This document shows, one piece after another, positions 38,886 to 47,387 of a stretch of 56,972 nt of DNA. A program made the position numbers and the translations under genes. The notes under the pieces are model-generated. The model had not been told where the DNA came from. It ran no database searches and worked only from the letters and a program-made list of their open reading frames with translations. The stretch comes from Klebsiella pneumoniae. GTDB taxonomy: Bacteria > Myxococcota_A > UBA796 > SXON01. Numbering within the stretch: position 1 is the first letter of the stretch; each line of letters begins with the position of its first letter. Location of the stretch: contig CAMAWH010000032.1 in NCBI GenBank assembly GCA_945861635.1, positions 1 to 56,972 of the forward strand. The letters are read 5' to 3'.

Positions 38886-39677
38886 ATGCTGCTGTTCTCG
38901 CTTGCTTTCGCCTTGGCCTAGCCGCGCTACGATCCCTGCGCGGACCTCGGAGCGCTCGTCTCCTCGGGCCTGCCGGACGAGGTGGTCGTCTCTACGATCC
39001 GTGAGATGCAACCGGCGCTAACTGAGGACGATATCGCCTGCATCGCGAAGCACGAACCGACGGCCGCAGCGCTGGCTGAACTGACCCTTCGTGTGGTGCC
39101 GGCGGCTTCGGCACCAAGCGAACCCGTCGCCCCACCATCAGCTGACGCAACCCTCGCCCGGCCGGTGGTTGGCGGGGATTGCTTCCCGCCCTGCAGCCCT
39201 GGCTACCTCTGCCACGAGAGCAAGTGCATCCAAGCGTGTAATCCTTCGTGCGAAAGTGGGTTTCGTTGCAATGCGGACAGAATTTGTGAGAGTTTGGGTG
39301 TGCCGACGTCGGCCACAAGCTCTGGGGTAGGCAAGGTGTGCGTGGTGCGCGGCCCGGGACCGATGAACAAATGGACCGTAGATCTGGACGGTGGCCGCGT
39401 GGGCGTCGTGGGTTCAGAACGGCATGTTTGCTTCCTGTCGGAGGCCGGCCGGCGCAGCATTCGCGTCATTCAGGCCTTGGGCGGGGTGGGATGGGCCGTT
39501 TCATCGCTTTCTAATTCTGCTACTCCGGAAACCACCCTAAACATCGAAGTTGGTCGTGGATCCGACGTAGGAATCCTGTTCAACGCAGTCATCGGCATCG
39601 CCGCCACGCGCATCGACTGCGGACGAATTCCCGAATCACGCCTTGCTGACTATCTATCCGATACCGAAGCAGAATAG
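38886..39677 (+). pseudogene. Cys-rich secreted protein interrupted by an amber codon
   Basis: ATG 38886 opens a signal peptide MLLFSLAFALA, then a TAG at 38919-38921, then an uninterrupted frame (PRYDPCADLGALVSSGLP...) to 39677. The mature part has an EGF-like Cys array (CFPPCSPGYLCHESKCIQAC) and ends in a beta-rich PEGA-like domain, as in myxobacterial surface proteins. A GTG at 38982 could start an unexported 231-residue form. The amber is exactly at the signal-peptide junction, so this is either a recent nonsense mutation or a recoded or split gene. Cassette 2, plus strand. Confidence 0.65.
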
Positions 39678-39749
39678 CCAACCCCCAACCGACGTGGCCA
39701 ACTCGGTTGATCGCACTCGGAGCACCGAAAGTGCGCTGGGGCCAATTTC

Positions 39750-40039
39750 GCATAACGCGAAGCCGGGATCAGACGTTGGCGGCCGTCTTCGGCCGACAAT
39801 GTCCCGGAACGCGAGGGCCAGAGGATAGCCCGAAGTGGGCCGCGGCGCCCCGCGCCGAGGCCCGCGAGGGACAAGAGCGCGTCGGGCGGTTCTACCCGGG
39901 CGGCGAAGCCAGCGAGCTTGCGAGCGGACCCGGGTGGGAGCGGCCGAAAGCGCGGTAGAGTATCAGGATCCTGAGGCCCTCGCGTGGAGGGCCAGTTCGC
40001 GGTCTTCCGCGAACTGAGCTGATTCACGGCCAGTTATCG
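39750..40039. repeat. attC-like site 2 (long variant)
   Basis: Left box GCATAAC (39750-39756), right box GTTATCG (40033-40039), 290 bp, the longest site. Inside are nested hairpins: a GGCCGTCTTCGGCC hairpin also seen in site 12, and a longer stem of AACGCGAGGGCC with GGCCCTCGCGT. Confidence 0.65.
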
Positions 40040-40140
40040 GACGTGACGAGGCACACGGTAGGCGGCGATCCCGGCGAGATGCTCCAAGGTCGTCATGTAC
40101 AAGATGACCGGTATGGGCTATGATCGAGCCGAGGTGCTCG

Positions 40141-40425
40141 ATGAGCAAACAGGTATCCGCTGCGGAGGCAAAGGCTCGCTTCGCTGAGTGCCTACGGTCG
40201 GCCGAAGATGGAGAGCCGGTGGTCATCACGCGTTACGGGAAACCCGTCGCCGCCATCGTGTCTGCGGAGGAGCTGGAGCGCCTTCGGAGACTACGAGCGG
40301 CAGGTCCGCGTGCGGGTCTTTATGGCCTCGTGGGGCGGTTCGACGACATGGACGACTTCGTGGACGACGTTCAGAAGGCTGCCGCCCAGCGGGGCCCTCC
40401 GCGGCCAACGCCGTCCCTGGAATAA
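40141..40425 (+). CDS. Phd/YefM-type antitoxin
   Basis: A 94-residue antitoxin from ATG 40141 (MSKQVSAAEAKARFAECL). Phd core DGEPVVITRYGKPVAAIVSA and LRRLRAAGPRA are followed by a long acidic C-terminal tail (FDDMDDFVDD) that probably binds the toxin. First of a two-gene operon with the PIN toxin, 4 bp apart. Confidence 0.9.
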   Translation: MSKQVSAAEAKARFAECLRSAEDGEPVVITRYGKPVAAIVSAEELERLRRLRAAGPRAGLYGLVGRFDDMDDFVDDVQKAAAQRGPPRPTPSLE

Positions 40426-40429
40426 GCAC

Positions 40430-40861
40430 ATGCCGTACCTATTCGACACGGATGCGATTTCCGAGTCCATGCGTCGCAAGCCCAACGAGACCTATGCACG
40501 GTGGCTCTCGCGCGTCCCCCGCGAAGATCAATACACGAGCTCCGTGGTGGTCGGTGAGCTCTACAAGGGCGCCTACCGCTCACCGCGGAAGGAGGACCTT
40601 CTCCAACGGATCGAACGGGATGTACTCCCGCGCCTCACCGTGTTGCCCTACGAGGTGGAGGACGCCAAGGTCTATGGTGAGATCCGTGCCGAGCTCGAAG
40701 CCGCGGGCAACATACCGGGCGAGTTGGACCTCTTGATCGGCGCGGCCGCACTCCGTCACGGCCTCAAGGTCGTCACTGGAAATATCGAGCACTTCAAACG
40801 CATCAGGGGGCTCGAAGTTGAACCGGCCCTGGCCATTACCCGAGCGAGCAAGAAGGCCTGA
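40430..40861 (+). CDS. vapC: VapC-family PIN ribonuclease toxin
   Basis: A 143-residue PIN-domain toxin. Acidic residues at MPYLFDTDAISE (first Asp), SVVVGELYKG (Glu), ELDLLIGAAAL (Asp) and VTGNIEHFKRI fit the four-acid PIN active site. VapC cleaves tRNA or rRNA when the antitoxin is degraded. It ends near attC-like site 3. Confidence 0.9.
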   Translation: MPYLFDTDAISESMRRKPNETYARWLSRVPREDQYTSSVVVGELYKGAYRSPRKEDLLQRIERDVLPRLTVLPYEVEDAKVYGEIRAELEAAGNIPGELDLLIGAAALRHGLKVVTGNIEHFKRIRGLEVEPALAITRASKKA

Positions 40862-40910
40862 TGCCGGAGCCCCGCGATCTTCAACGGGCCACGATCTGCC
40901 TCGTCATGGA

Positions 40911-41109
40911 CGATAACGCACAGACGACGGCGGACGCGACGGGCCGAGTCTTCGAGGCCTGTCGTGTCCCGAGTATCGCCGCTCCAAGGCCACAACGAGC
41001 CCGGCAACGGATACCCCGAGGAGCTTGCGACGACGGGTGTCCGTTTTCGGGCGAGGCAACCAACTATCGTCGGCGATACTCGGGTTTACCGCTGTCGGCC
41101 AAGTTAGCT
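40911..41109. repeat. attC-like site 3
   Basis: Left box CGATAAC (40911-40917), right box GTTAGCT (41103-41109), 199 bp. Central inverted repeat CCCGAGTATCGCC/GGCGATACTCGGG. Left arm AACGCACAGACGACGGCGGA. Confidence 0.85.
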
Positions 41110-41423
41110 GCCGTGGGGCACCTCTTCGTTTGGTGCTGCGATGCGGGTGGACAGATCGGCATCTTCGTCTTCGTGGTTCGTGATTCTTTGGCTTAGGCTG
41201 ACGCATTTTTGGCGATTCGTGTGTTGTGTCCGCGCCCCGGTGTACACCGCGTGGCGACGTGATCGCTGCGAAATTGGTGGCGCCGCTGGGAGTGTATTGA
41301 AGGTTCAAGAAGGCGTATGCGCAGGGTGGCTACTCGGTGCGAGCACCGCCGCCGACTGCGCCGACGAAATGATGGACACGGCGTGCCGAAGCGGCTATCC
41401 TTGTAGTAAGGAGTAAAGGAATC
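41110..41423. other. gap before AbrB/PIN pair, no clear gene
   Basis: A 314-bp stretch with no convincing coding frame. AAGGAG lies about 10 bp before the ATG at 41424 and probably serves the AbrB-like antitoxin. Confidence 0.4.
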
Positions 41424-41660
41424 ATGCTTGCTAAACTGACATCGAAGAACCAACTCACGCTGCCGATCGACCTGCTGCGCCAGCTTCCTCGGGCGGATTA
41501 CTTTGAAGCATCTATCGATAACGGTGCGATCATGCTTCGCCCCGTGCAGGTCGTGGCCGCGCTCGATTTGGAGCGGGTGCGTGACGCGGTGGCGAGCGCC
41601 GGTGCGGTCGAGTCGGACGTAGCGGACGCGGTGGTATGGGCACGCGGGCGAACCCGGTGA
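41424..41660 (+). CDS. AbrB/MazE-type swapped-hairpin antitoxin
   Basis: A 78-residue protein (ATG 41424, Shine-Dalgarno AAGGAG upstream). MLAKLTSKNQLTLPIDLLRQ matches the AbrB/MazE swapped-hairpin DNA-binding fold, and the C-terminal part is an acidic toxin-binding tail. Its stop overlaps the GTG of the PIN gene (GTGA). Confidence 0.85.
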   Translation: MLAKLTSKNQLTLPIDLLRQLPRADYFEASIDNGAIMLRPVQVVAALDLERVRDAVASAGAVESDVADAVVWARGRTR

Positions 41661-42094
41661 GTACTCGGGTCGTTTTGGACACCAACGTGGTGGTGAGTGC
41701 GCTTCTTTTTCGCGGCCCGACGAGCGTGCTTCATGCTGTTTGGAAGCGGCGAACCATCGAGTTGTTGGCGACGGATGTCAGTCTGGCTGAACTTGCGCGC
41801 GTGCTGGGGTACCGGAAATTCCACCTGACCGCCGAATTGGTGACGGGGTTGATGGCGACCGAGGTGTTGCCGTATGCCGCGATGGTCATGCCGAATCGCC
41901 ACCCGCCGGCCTGCCGTGATCGCGACGACGACGAGTTTTTGTGGTGTGCCCGTGACGGTGGGGCCGAGGCGCTTGTGACGGGGGATCCTGATCTTCTCGC
42001 GCTACGTCCTTCGTGGGAGGGCGTGATGATTCTGGCCGTTGCCGAGGCGCTGTCGAGGTTCGCGCCGGATTTGGCGCCGCCGGTCGTCGCATAG
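41657..42094 (+). CDS. PIN-domain toxin (COG1569 type)
   Basis: A 145-residue PIN-domain protein. The GTG at 41657 overlaps the antitoxin stop; an ATG at 41636 is alternative. RVVLDTNVVVSALLF, ATDVSLAELARVLG, and CRDRDDDEFLWCARDG with TGDPDLLAL give the acidic active-site positions of the COG1569 PIN toxins. A predicted RNase paired with the AbrB-type antitoxin. Confidence 0.9.
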   Translation: MSTRVVLDTNVVVSALLFRGPTSVLHAVWKRRTIELLATDVSLAELARVLGYRKFHLTAELVTGLMATEVLPYAAMVMPNRHPPACRDRDDDEFLWCARDGGAEALVTGDPDLLALRPSWEGVMILAVAEALSRFAPDLAPPVVA

Positions 42095-42098
42095 AATA

Positions 42099-42146
42099 GG
42101 CTGACGAACGAGAGTTCGTGAGCGGCCAATCTCGGCCACGTTAGCT
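42099..42146. repeat. attC-like site 4 (short, degenerate)
   Basis: Right box GTTAGCT (42140-42146). A weak left box GGCTGAC starts at 42099. The 48-bp element has two small hairpins (CGAACGAGAGTTCG and GGCCAATCTCGGCC) and none of the usual left arm, so it may be a degenerate site. Confidence 0.45.
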
Positions 42147-42163
42147 GCCGGGAACCTGCTATT

Positions 42164-42283
42164 ATGCGGACGTACTTCACCGGACTGAACGCGAAGCACG
42201 AACGCGAGCCAGTGACGACGTTCGCCTTGCGATGGCTCGTCGGCGACCGCGCATCGGCACTCGGCTGGTTCCATGGCAGCTAA
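42164..42283 (+). CDS. 39-residue ORF filling a miniature cassette
   Basis: A short frame (MRTYFTGLNAKHEREPVTTF and on to GWFHGS) starts 18 bp after the right box of site 4 and ends with a TAA that is inside the left box of site 5. It fills the 140-bp cassette almost exactly, so the cassette boundaries are consistent with a real gene. No homologue was recognised; coding status is unproven. Confidence 0.4.
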   Translation: MRTYFTGLNAKHEREPVTTFALRWLVGDRASALGWFHGS

Positions 42284-42476
42284 CGCACAGACGACGGCGG
42301 ACGCGACGGGCCGAGTCTTCGAGGCCTGTCGTGTCCCGAGTATCGCCTCTCCAAGGCCCCAACGAGCTCGGCAACGGATACCCCGAGGAGCTTGCGACGA
42401 CGGGCGTCCGTTTTCGGGCGAGGCACCAAACTATGCTCGGCGATACTCGGGTTTACCGCTGTCGGCCAAGTTAGCT
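42278..42476. repeat. attC-like site 5
   Basis: Left box AGCTAAC (42278-42284), right box GTTAGCT (42470-42476), 199 bp. Same central inverted repeat and near-identical arms as site 3. Confidence 0.85.
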
Positions 42477-42557
42477 GTCGAGCGGGGCATCACCGAGCCT
42501 ACGCTCTCACCGCCCGGCTGGTTGGGACGCTATCATTCGACGGGAGGGTTGGCCGGT

Positions 42558-42917
42558 TCAGTCTTCAGCGGTGTAGGCGTCGGTTTCCTCGGGAAGCGTC
42601 AACGAGTCTGGGTCACGACGCGAATCCCAAATCCTCAAGATTAGAACATACTCGTCGCGGACGCGGTAAAACACGAGCCAATGGCGCCACGCGTATTGGC
42701 GCAGATCGCCGCCCGGCTCGACCAAGTCGGCAGGAGCGCCGATCTCGTGGGTGTTGGTTACCCGCCGCACCGTGTTGAGGATTCCGTTCACGACGGTGCG
42801 CGTACCCGCGCGGGTGCGGGCCAAGAAATACTCGTAGATTCGACCGAGATCGCGCTCAGCTGGTTCCGACCAAAGGCCAGCCCGAGAGTGGGCGGAACCC
42901 GACTTCTTGACGCTCAA
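42558..42917 (-). CDS. RelE/ParE-family toxin
   Basis: A 119-residue toxin. The start is placed at TTG 42917, whose TTGA overlaps the Phd stop. AERDLGRIYEYFLARTRAGT, TNTHEIGAPADLVEP, RHWLVFYRVRDEYVLILRIW are the RelE/ParE core. Minus strand, cassette 6. Confidence 0.85.
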   Translation of the reverse strand: MSVKKSGSAHSRAGLWSEPAERDLGRIYEYFLARTRAGTRTVVNGILNTVRRVTNTHEIGAPADLVEPGGDLRQYAWRHWLVFYRVRDEYVLILRIWDSRRDPDSLTLPEETDAYTAED

Positions 42918-43207
42918 ACCCCATCCCGCGCCATCCGGGCGGTGATCCGGCCGACGACGTCGTCGTGTTGCGAAACCCGACCGGCCGACGCCGCAGCATC
43001 GGCCTCGGCGATGGCCGCCCGCAGCGCGACGACTTGCGAGGCTGCAGCGAGTTCGTCGTAGGCCTCGACCGACAAGACGACCGCGACCCCGCGGCCGTGC
43101 CGGGTGAGGACGACCGGCCGCCCGGACTCCTGCGCCTGCCGGACGATGTCGGCGCCCCCAGACTTGAGGTCGCTCATCGGCCGGAGGTCTTCGCTGAAAC
43201 GGGTCAT
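42914..43207 (-). CDS. Phd/YefM-family antitoxin
   Basis: A 97-residue antitoxin: MTRFSEDLRPMSDLKSGGAD, ESGRPVVLTRHGRGVAVVLS, VEAYDELAAAS. GGAG precedes the ATG. Two perfect 12-bp palindromes at 43231-43242 and 43261-43272 lie in its promoter region and probably act as operators. Confidence 0.9.
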   Translation of the reverse strand: MTRFSEDLRPMSDLKSGGADIVRQAQESGRPVVLTRHGRGVAVVLSVEAYDELAAASQVVALRAAIAEADAAASAGRVSQHDDVVGRITARMARDGV

Positions 43208-43597
43208 GACGACTCCAACTGCTAAGTGTACCCCAATTGGGGCCTAAAGCGAGACCTAAATTTTGGCCAAAAAGCGCGACGCGTGCGGTGTCCGGCACCC
43301 ACGCCACGGGTTTACCCGATAGCAACGCTGAACATCGTGTGGCTGGCTGACGATGCAGCCAGCATCGGAGCGGGCGATGCGGCGCGTCACCAGCGGCGGT
43401 CATCGGTACACGCTTGAGGGCAGCGTTCCCGAATGGGGCCGACCGCGAGTCCAACTTATGCTCTGAATTCGTCCCGAATACGCGATTCGGCACGCCGCAG
43501 TTGTTCTTTTCCGGGTGCCCGGTTGACGCGAGCGGCGCTGGCAGGCCCGCTTGCAGGCCTGAGCGGTGCCCGGCGCGCGTGCTAAGCGCGATGGACC
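43208..43597. other. phd promoter region and gap, no gene seen
   Basis: The left part holds two palindromes (43231-43242 and 43261-43272) upstream of the minus-strand phd. The rest, to 43597, has no coding-like frame and no attC-like element, so the toxin-antitoxin pair and the DMP19-like gene appear to share one cassette. Confidence 0.5.
43231..43272. promoter_or_regulatory. paired 12-bp palindromes upstream of phd
   Basis: CCCCAATTGGGG (43231-43242) and TTTTGGCCAAAA (43261-43272) are both perfect palindromes, 18 bp apart, 24-65 bp upstream of the phd start. They are likely binding sites for the Phd antitoxin or Phd-RelE complex. Confidence 0.6.
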
Positions 43598-44062
43598 ATG
43601 GCCCACACCCTCCGCGAGATCTTCGCCTTGACTGACGACGAGCAGTTCGGCGCTGCGCTGCATGACTACGTGGAACTGCGATTGGAAACCCAGTCACTTG
43701 CTGACTTGGCCGATTGCGAACGCCATCTCGTCAGCATCCGCTGGTTAGAGATGGAAGTGAATAATGGAGGTTTTCACCTATATTTCTACAACAGCTGGGG
43801 CGAATCCTATCGGGAGGCTGGTGAAGGGTTGCTTGCGGTTGGGGCGCTTCGCGCGGCAGCAATATTGAGCCAGGCTTGCGCGCAATTCCCCGATGGTTCA
43901 CCGCCAGTCGACCAGACCGCTCGACAAGTGCAACTTCCTGACGACGAAGCATTCGAGGCGCTCGATCAGGCATTCTACGGATACCCCGACGATTTGTCCG
44001 CACTGGTGGCGCGGTACTGCCGTGATCGTCGAGGGGCGTTCGAGCGAACGTCGGCCACTTGA
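43598..44062 (+). CDS. DMP19-like (DUF4375) protein
   Basis: A 154-residue protein with LVSIRWLEMEVNNGGFHLYF and YFYNSWGESYREAGEGLLAV, the family motif of DUF4375/DMP19-like proteins. DMP19 of Neisseria is a DNA-mimic protein, but most family members have no assigned function, so no role is claimed. It is plus-strand within the same cassette as the minus-strand Phd/RelE pair. Confidence 0.75.
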   Translation: MAHTLREIFALTDDEQFGAALHDYVELRLETQSLADLADCERHLVSIRWLEMEVNNGGFHLYFYNSWGESYREAGEGLLAVGALRAAAILSQACAQFPDGSPPVDQTARQVQLPDDEAFEALDQAFYGYPDDLSALVARYCRDRRGAFERTSAT

Positions 44063-44243
44063 GCTAGCCGAACCCGCGGGAGCCGGCGTCACCAGATTCT
44101 GGTGCGGATTCGCCGTCGGACTCGGCACGTCGTGGCAGTTGTGCACGAGTTGATCGCGCAAATTTCGCCGCGCGGCTGGGTTTGCTACCGACGGCGGGCC
44201 AAACCGAGGTCCGGAACGGCGGAGGGCGGCTGCCCCGCTTGTC

Positions 44244-44395
44244 AGCTAACGCACAGACGACCCCGGACGCGACGGGCCGAGTCTTCGAGGCCTGTCGTGT
44301 CCCGAGTATCGCCGCGACCAACCCGCTCCGAGCGAAGCGAGGCAACCAACTACGCTCGGCGATACTCGGGTTTACCGCTGTCGGCCGAGTTATCT
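44244..44395. repeat. attC-like site 6
   Basis: Left box AGCTAAC (44244-44250), right box GTTATCT (44389-44395), 152 bp. Central inverted repeat as in site 3. Confidence 0.85.
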
Positions 44396-44446
44396 GGAGT
44401 GCCGACGCATTGCAGAAGGTCGTCCGGGCTTGCCCCGTCGCGACGA

Positions 44447-45424
44447 CTATCCGCCGGGCGCGTGAAGCCAGGCTGAAACCGTCGAGATCCACCGGTCCCG
44501 ATCCGCGGCGATCAGCCCCACGTGGCCGGCCCCGGGGAACAACTCGACCTCGTTTGGTCCCGCGAGCGCGTCGGCAATCGCTTGGACTTCTTCCGGCTTG
44601 ACCCTTGGATCCTCCTCACCGTGGAGGATCAGCGTCGGCACCCGGACGCGGCGGGCGTACTCGACCGGGTTGTGGGCAAATCCATTGAACCCGACCTGCA
44701 TGCCCCCGTAAAAGACGAGGACTTCAGCACCCGGAAAGGCAGGAAGTCCCATCGCTTCGAAGCGGTGCCCCACGGTGGTCACCAGCCGGTCAAACGGGTT
44801 TTCGAGGATCAGGGCATCCGCATTGAGCCCGTCGACGCCCACCGCGCGAAGAATCGCGGCGCTGCCCATCGACTTGCCGAACAACACCAGTTCCCCGCTA
44901 AGGCGAAAGTGCGCCGTGACGTTTGCCACGACTTCGGCTTCCGACCACCCCAACGTGGTGACGTTGCCGGGGGAATCGCCGCTGCCCAGGAAGTCGACGG
45001 TCACGACGGAGTACCCGAGCCCGTGGAACACCGCCGCTTCCTCCAGAAGGTCGGACTTTGAGCCGCCGTACCCGTGGAAGAGCACGACCAAGTCCGGGTT
45101 TTTACCTGCCACGACCCAACACGAAGCACCGTCCACCACGACGGTAGTGGCGGCGAGCCCCAACTGCCCCGGGAACCGGGTGTTCTCCGGGCGGGGCAGC
45201 GCGACGCCGGTGGCGAGCACCGTCAGCCGATCGCCAAACGAGAGCGTCTCGGGCCGCGCGGTCTTGGCTTCGGCCCGCGAAAAGTGGGTGAAGCTCCACG
45301 CGTGGTTGAACGCGACCGCGTTGCCGACGAGCAGCAGGACCAGACCAGCGAATGCCAACTTTGGCCGCCACGAGCGTACCGTCCAACGGGGGCCCACATC
45401 GATCCCGTCTAGGTTGGAAGCCAT
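44447..45424 (-). CDS. membrane-anchored alpha/beta hydrolase
   Basis: A 325-residue protein from ATG 45424 (MASNLDGIDVG); the frame to 45613 is longer but not coding-like. A single membrane segment (AFAGLVLLLVGNAVAF) is followed by an extracytoplasmic alpha/beta hydrolase: LFHGYGGSKSDLL, GKSMGS (nucleophile Ser), LHGEEDPRVKPEE (Asp) and PGAGHVGLI (His). It belongs to the same broad group as the core hydrolase at 5660. Cassette 7, minus strand. Confidence 0.85.
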   Translation of the reverse strand: MASNLDGIDVGPRWTVRSWRPKLAFAGLVLLLVGNAVAFNHAWSFTHFSRAEAKTARPETLSFGDRLTVLATGVALPRPENTRFPGQLGLAATTVVVDGASCWVVAGKNPDLVVLFHGYGGSKSDLLEEAAVFHGLGYSVVTVDFLGSGDSPGNVTTLGWSEAEVVANVTAHFRLSGELVLFGKSMGSAAILRAVGVDGLNADALILENPFDRLVTTVGHRFEAMGLPAFPGAEVLVFYGGMQVGFNGFAHNPVEYARRVRVPTLILHGEEDPRVKPEEVQAIADALAGPNEVELFPGAGHVGLIAADRDRWISTVSAWLHAPGG

Positions 45425-45539
45425 GTTCGAAGCGAGGAGGGCATCGCGCCGAAACCATACCACGCCCGTCTCGGCTGCGCGTACACTTGACGCAGACCGA
45501 ACGGTGGACATACACGGATAGCATGTATAGACTACCAGC

Positions 45540-45842
45540 GTGCCCGCGCCTTCCTCTGCTGCCGCCTTCCTGGACCGGCTCACGCTCGCGCTGGCCGAGG
45601 ATCGCGTCGGCATCGCCGACTACGCCCGCGAGGGTGCGCTTGAGGATTTCGGGTGGGGTATCGCCGAGATCATGGAACTGCTCTACCTGCTCGACGGATC
45701 GGACTTTTCTGAATCCATGCCCAGCACCGCGCCCGAGGGCGGACTCATCTGGGTATTCCTACCAAACTCTGGCCAAGGCCGCGTGTGGCTCCGCTTGTGC
45801 GAGCGGGGTGACGTCGTTGTCGTGAGCCTTCACCGTGGGTGA
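45540..45842 (+). CDS. hypothetical 100-residue protein
   Basis: GTG 45540 opens MPAPSSAAAFLDRLTLALA and a protein with ALEDFGWGIAEIMELLYLL and a beta-rich C-terminal half (LIWVFLPNSGQGRVWLRLC). No family recognised. It overlaps or abuts the Zn-ribbon gene downstream on the same strand, so the two form a small operon in cassette 7, divergent from the hydrolase by about 115 bp. A toxin-antitoxin role is possible. Confidence 0.6.
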   Translation: MPAPSSAAAFLDRLTLALAEDRVGIADYAREGALEDFGWGIAEIMELLYLLDGSDFSESMPSTAPEGGLIWVFLPNSGQGRVWLRLCERGDVVVVSLHRG

Positions 45843-45846
45843 ACCG

Positions 45847-46242
45847 ATGACTGAACGCATGCACGCCAACTGCCCATACTGTGGAACTGCCGCCACGCTT
45901 GTCGACCGCGAGTTCCGCGTGCGACGGGGTGACCGTGTCGCGCCCGCGCTGCTGCCGACGTGGGAGTGTCGAACCGGCTGCACCAACGAGGCCGGCGTCG
46001 CGCCGTTTCGCTTTGCGACGCCGTCGCTTGCGTCGCTGGAGCGGGCCCGCATGGAGGTCGCATGGTTGGAGACCTACGGGGAAGCCTTGCCGGCGGTGAC
46101 GCCTCCAGGTCGGAAGCCGGCCGAAAAGCGGAGCGTGCCGGTACACGTGCTCTTGACCCCGACCGAACTGAGGCTTCTGGACCGGTTGCGCGGGCCACGG
46201 AGTCGGAGCGAGTTCATTCGAGGCAAGGCGCTGGCGGGGTAG
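45847..46242 (+). CDS. Zn-ribbon protein with C-terminal RHH-like segment
   Basis: A 131-residue protein. CPYCG and a second CRTGC pair form a zinc-ribbon; the C-terminal LLTPTELRLLDRLRGPRSRS followed by EFIRGKAL resembles a ribbon-helix-helix DNA-binding segment. The combination of a metal ribbon and a DNA-binding tail is reminiscent of MqsA-type antitoxins but without a helix-turn-helix. Second in a two-gene operon with the protein at 45540. ATG 45847 is preferred; GTG 45835 is possible. Confidence 0.6.
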   Translation: MTERMHANCPYCGTAATLVDREFRVRRGDRVAPALLPTWECRTGCTNEAGVAPFRFATPSLASLERARMEVAWLETYGEALPAVTPPGRKPAEKRSVPVHVLLTPTELRLLDRLRGPRSRSEFIRGKALAG

Positions 46243-46316
46243 TCTCCGCTCTCGTGACGCACTTTGGACGACGGATGCAGGCGTTCGGAGCGCTGAAGGT
46301 GGCGCGTCGGCATTTC

Positions 46317-46515
46317 AGATAACGCACAGACGACGGCGGACGCGCCGGGCCGAGTCTTCGAGGCCTGTCGTGTCCCGAGTATCGCCGCGACCAATTTTGT
46401 CGAGCGTCGGCACCGGATACCCGAGGAGCTTGCGACGAGTGGTGTCCGCTGCCGACGTGAGGTCACAAACTATGCCCGGAGATACTCGGGTTTACCGCTG
46501 TCGGCCGAGTTATCA
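46317..46515. repeat. attC-like site 7
   Basis: Left box AGATAAC (46317-46323), right box GTTATCA (46509-46515), 199 bp. Central inverted repeat as in site 3. Confidence 0.85.
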
Positions 46516-46583
46516 GATGGGCCGTTCGCTCCCCACTTTAGTCTCGGAGATCCCCACCCGACGTACAGTCCGGCCACAGGTCA

Positions 46584-47387
46584 TCAACTTCCCCCAAGCG
46601 ACGCCAGCATTTTGCCCGAGAACTCCGCAAAGAGCGTGCGAAGGCTCGTCGCATCCGAAAGTGCTCGGTGTTCGCCGGTAGCCGCGCCGATCTTGGGGTC
46701 GCTTAAGACCAGCGCGGCGGCACCGTACAACTGCCGCGCGACCATGCGTTCGCACAAAATCTGGTACCGCATCGCGTACGACGCGCCGCGAAACTCCGGA
46801 AACACCTTGAAGTGGGGTTGCCGGACGCTGACCGTCTGCATCGAGGCGACCGAGTCTTCCATCAACATGAGCCAACCCAGAAACGGTGGGCGCGGGTCGC
46901 GCTGGATGTCCGGATGCAACAGGGGCGTCGAGTCGCGGACCATCATGGGGGCGGGGCCGTCGGCCGGGGGCACATCGGCGTATGCCCCATGGTTGTGGGC
47001 GACCCACAGGTCCGCCGCCGCGCCGATCACTTCCTCGGACCGGTTGTTCCCGTTGTTGCCCAGCGAGCCCACTTGCGACTTGAACTCAAAGACCGCCAGC
47101 AACCGGCGTCGGTGGATGACCAGCACGTCCCAGTTCTTTGTCGCACGGAAGTACCCCGGCAAGACGACGTCGGCCTTCCGGGTGTGGACCGCGTCGTCCG
47201 GAAGGCCAGCGTAGGTCGCGACGAAGCGGACCAGGTCGACGAACCCGTCCATGTTCTTGCCGCTGGTGACCGCGTCGCGCGTCCCGCCCTGCTTCGCCGC
47301 GCCGCCGGCCCCACGCGCCGTCCAAAACGCTTTCACAGCGTTGGCGGCGCGGTCCTCGAAATCAGTGGGAAGGAGTTGGGGCGGCAT
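46584..47387 (-). CDS. PaeR7I/XhoI-family type II restriction endonuclease
   Basis: A 267-residue enzyme whose sequence closely follows PaeR7I/XhoI: LPTDFEDRAANAVKAFWTAR, MDGFVDLVRFVATYAGLPDD, LPGYFRATKNWDVLVIHRRR, FEFKSQVGSLGNNGNNRSEE, ATDLWVAHNHGA-like region, LGWLMLMEDSVAS and HFKVFPEFRGASYAMRYQIL. The FEFKSQVG motif supplies the ExK catalytic residues. PaeR7I/XhoI cuts CTCGAG; the target here is inferred from family. It is downstream of its methyltransferase with a 26-bp overlap. Confidence 0.9.
   Translation of the reverse strand: MPPQLLPTDFEDRAANAVKAFWTARGAGGAAKQGGTRDAVTSGKNMDGFVDLVRFVATYAGLPDDAVHTRKADVVLPGYFRATKNWDVLVIHRRRLLAVFEFKSQVGSLGNNGNNRSEEVIGAAADLWVAHNHGAYADVPPADGPAPMMVRDSTPLLHPDIQRDPRPPFLGWLMLMEDSVASMQTVSVRQPHFKVFPEFRGASYAMRYQILCERMVARQLYGAAALVLSDPKIGAATGEHRALSDATSLRTLFAEFSGKMLASLGGS

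Noticed and set aside
43208..43597. Another attC-like site splitting the Phd/RelE and DMP19 genes
   Set aside because: No box pair or stem found, and the outer ends 42471-42491 and 44229-44249 pair over 18 of 21 positions, arguing for one cassette.
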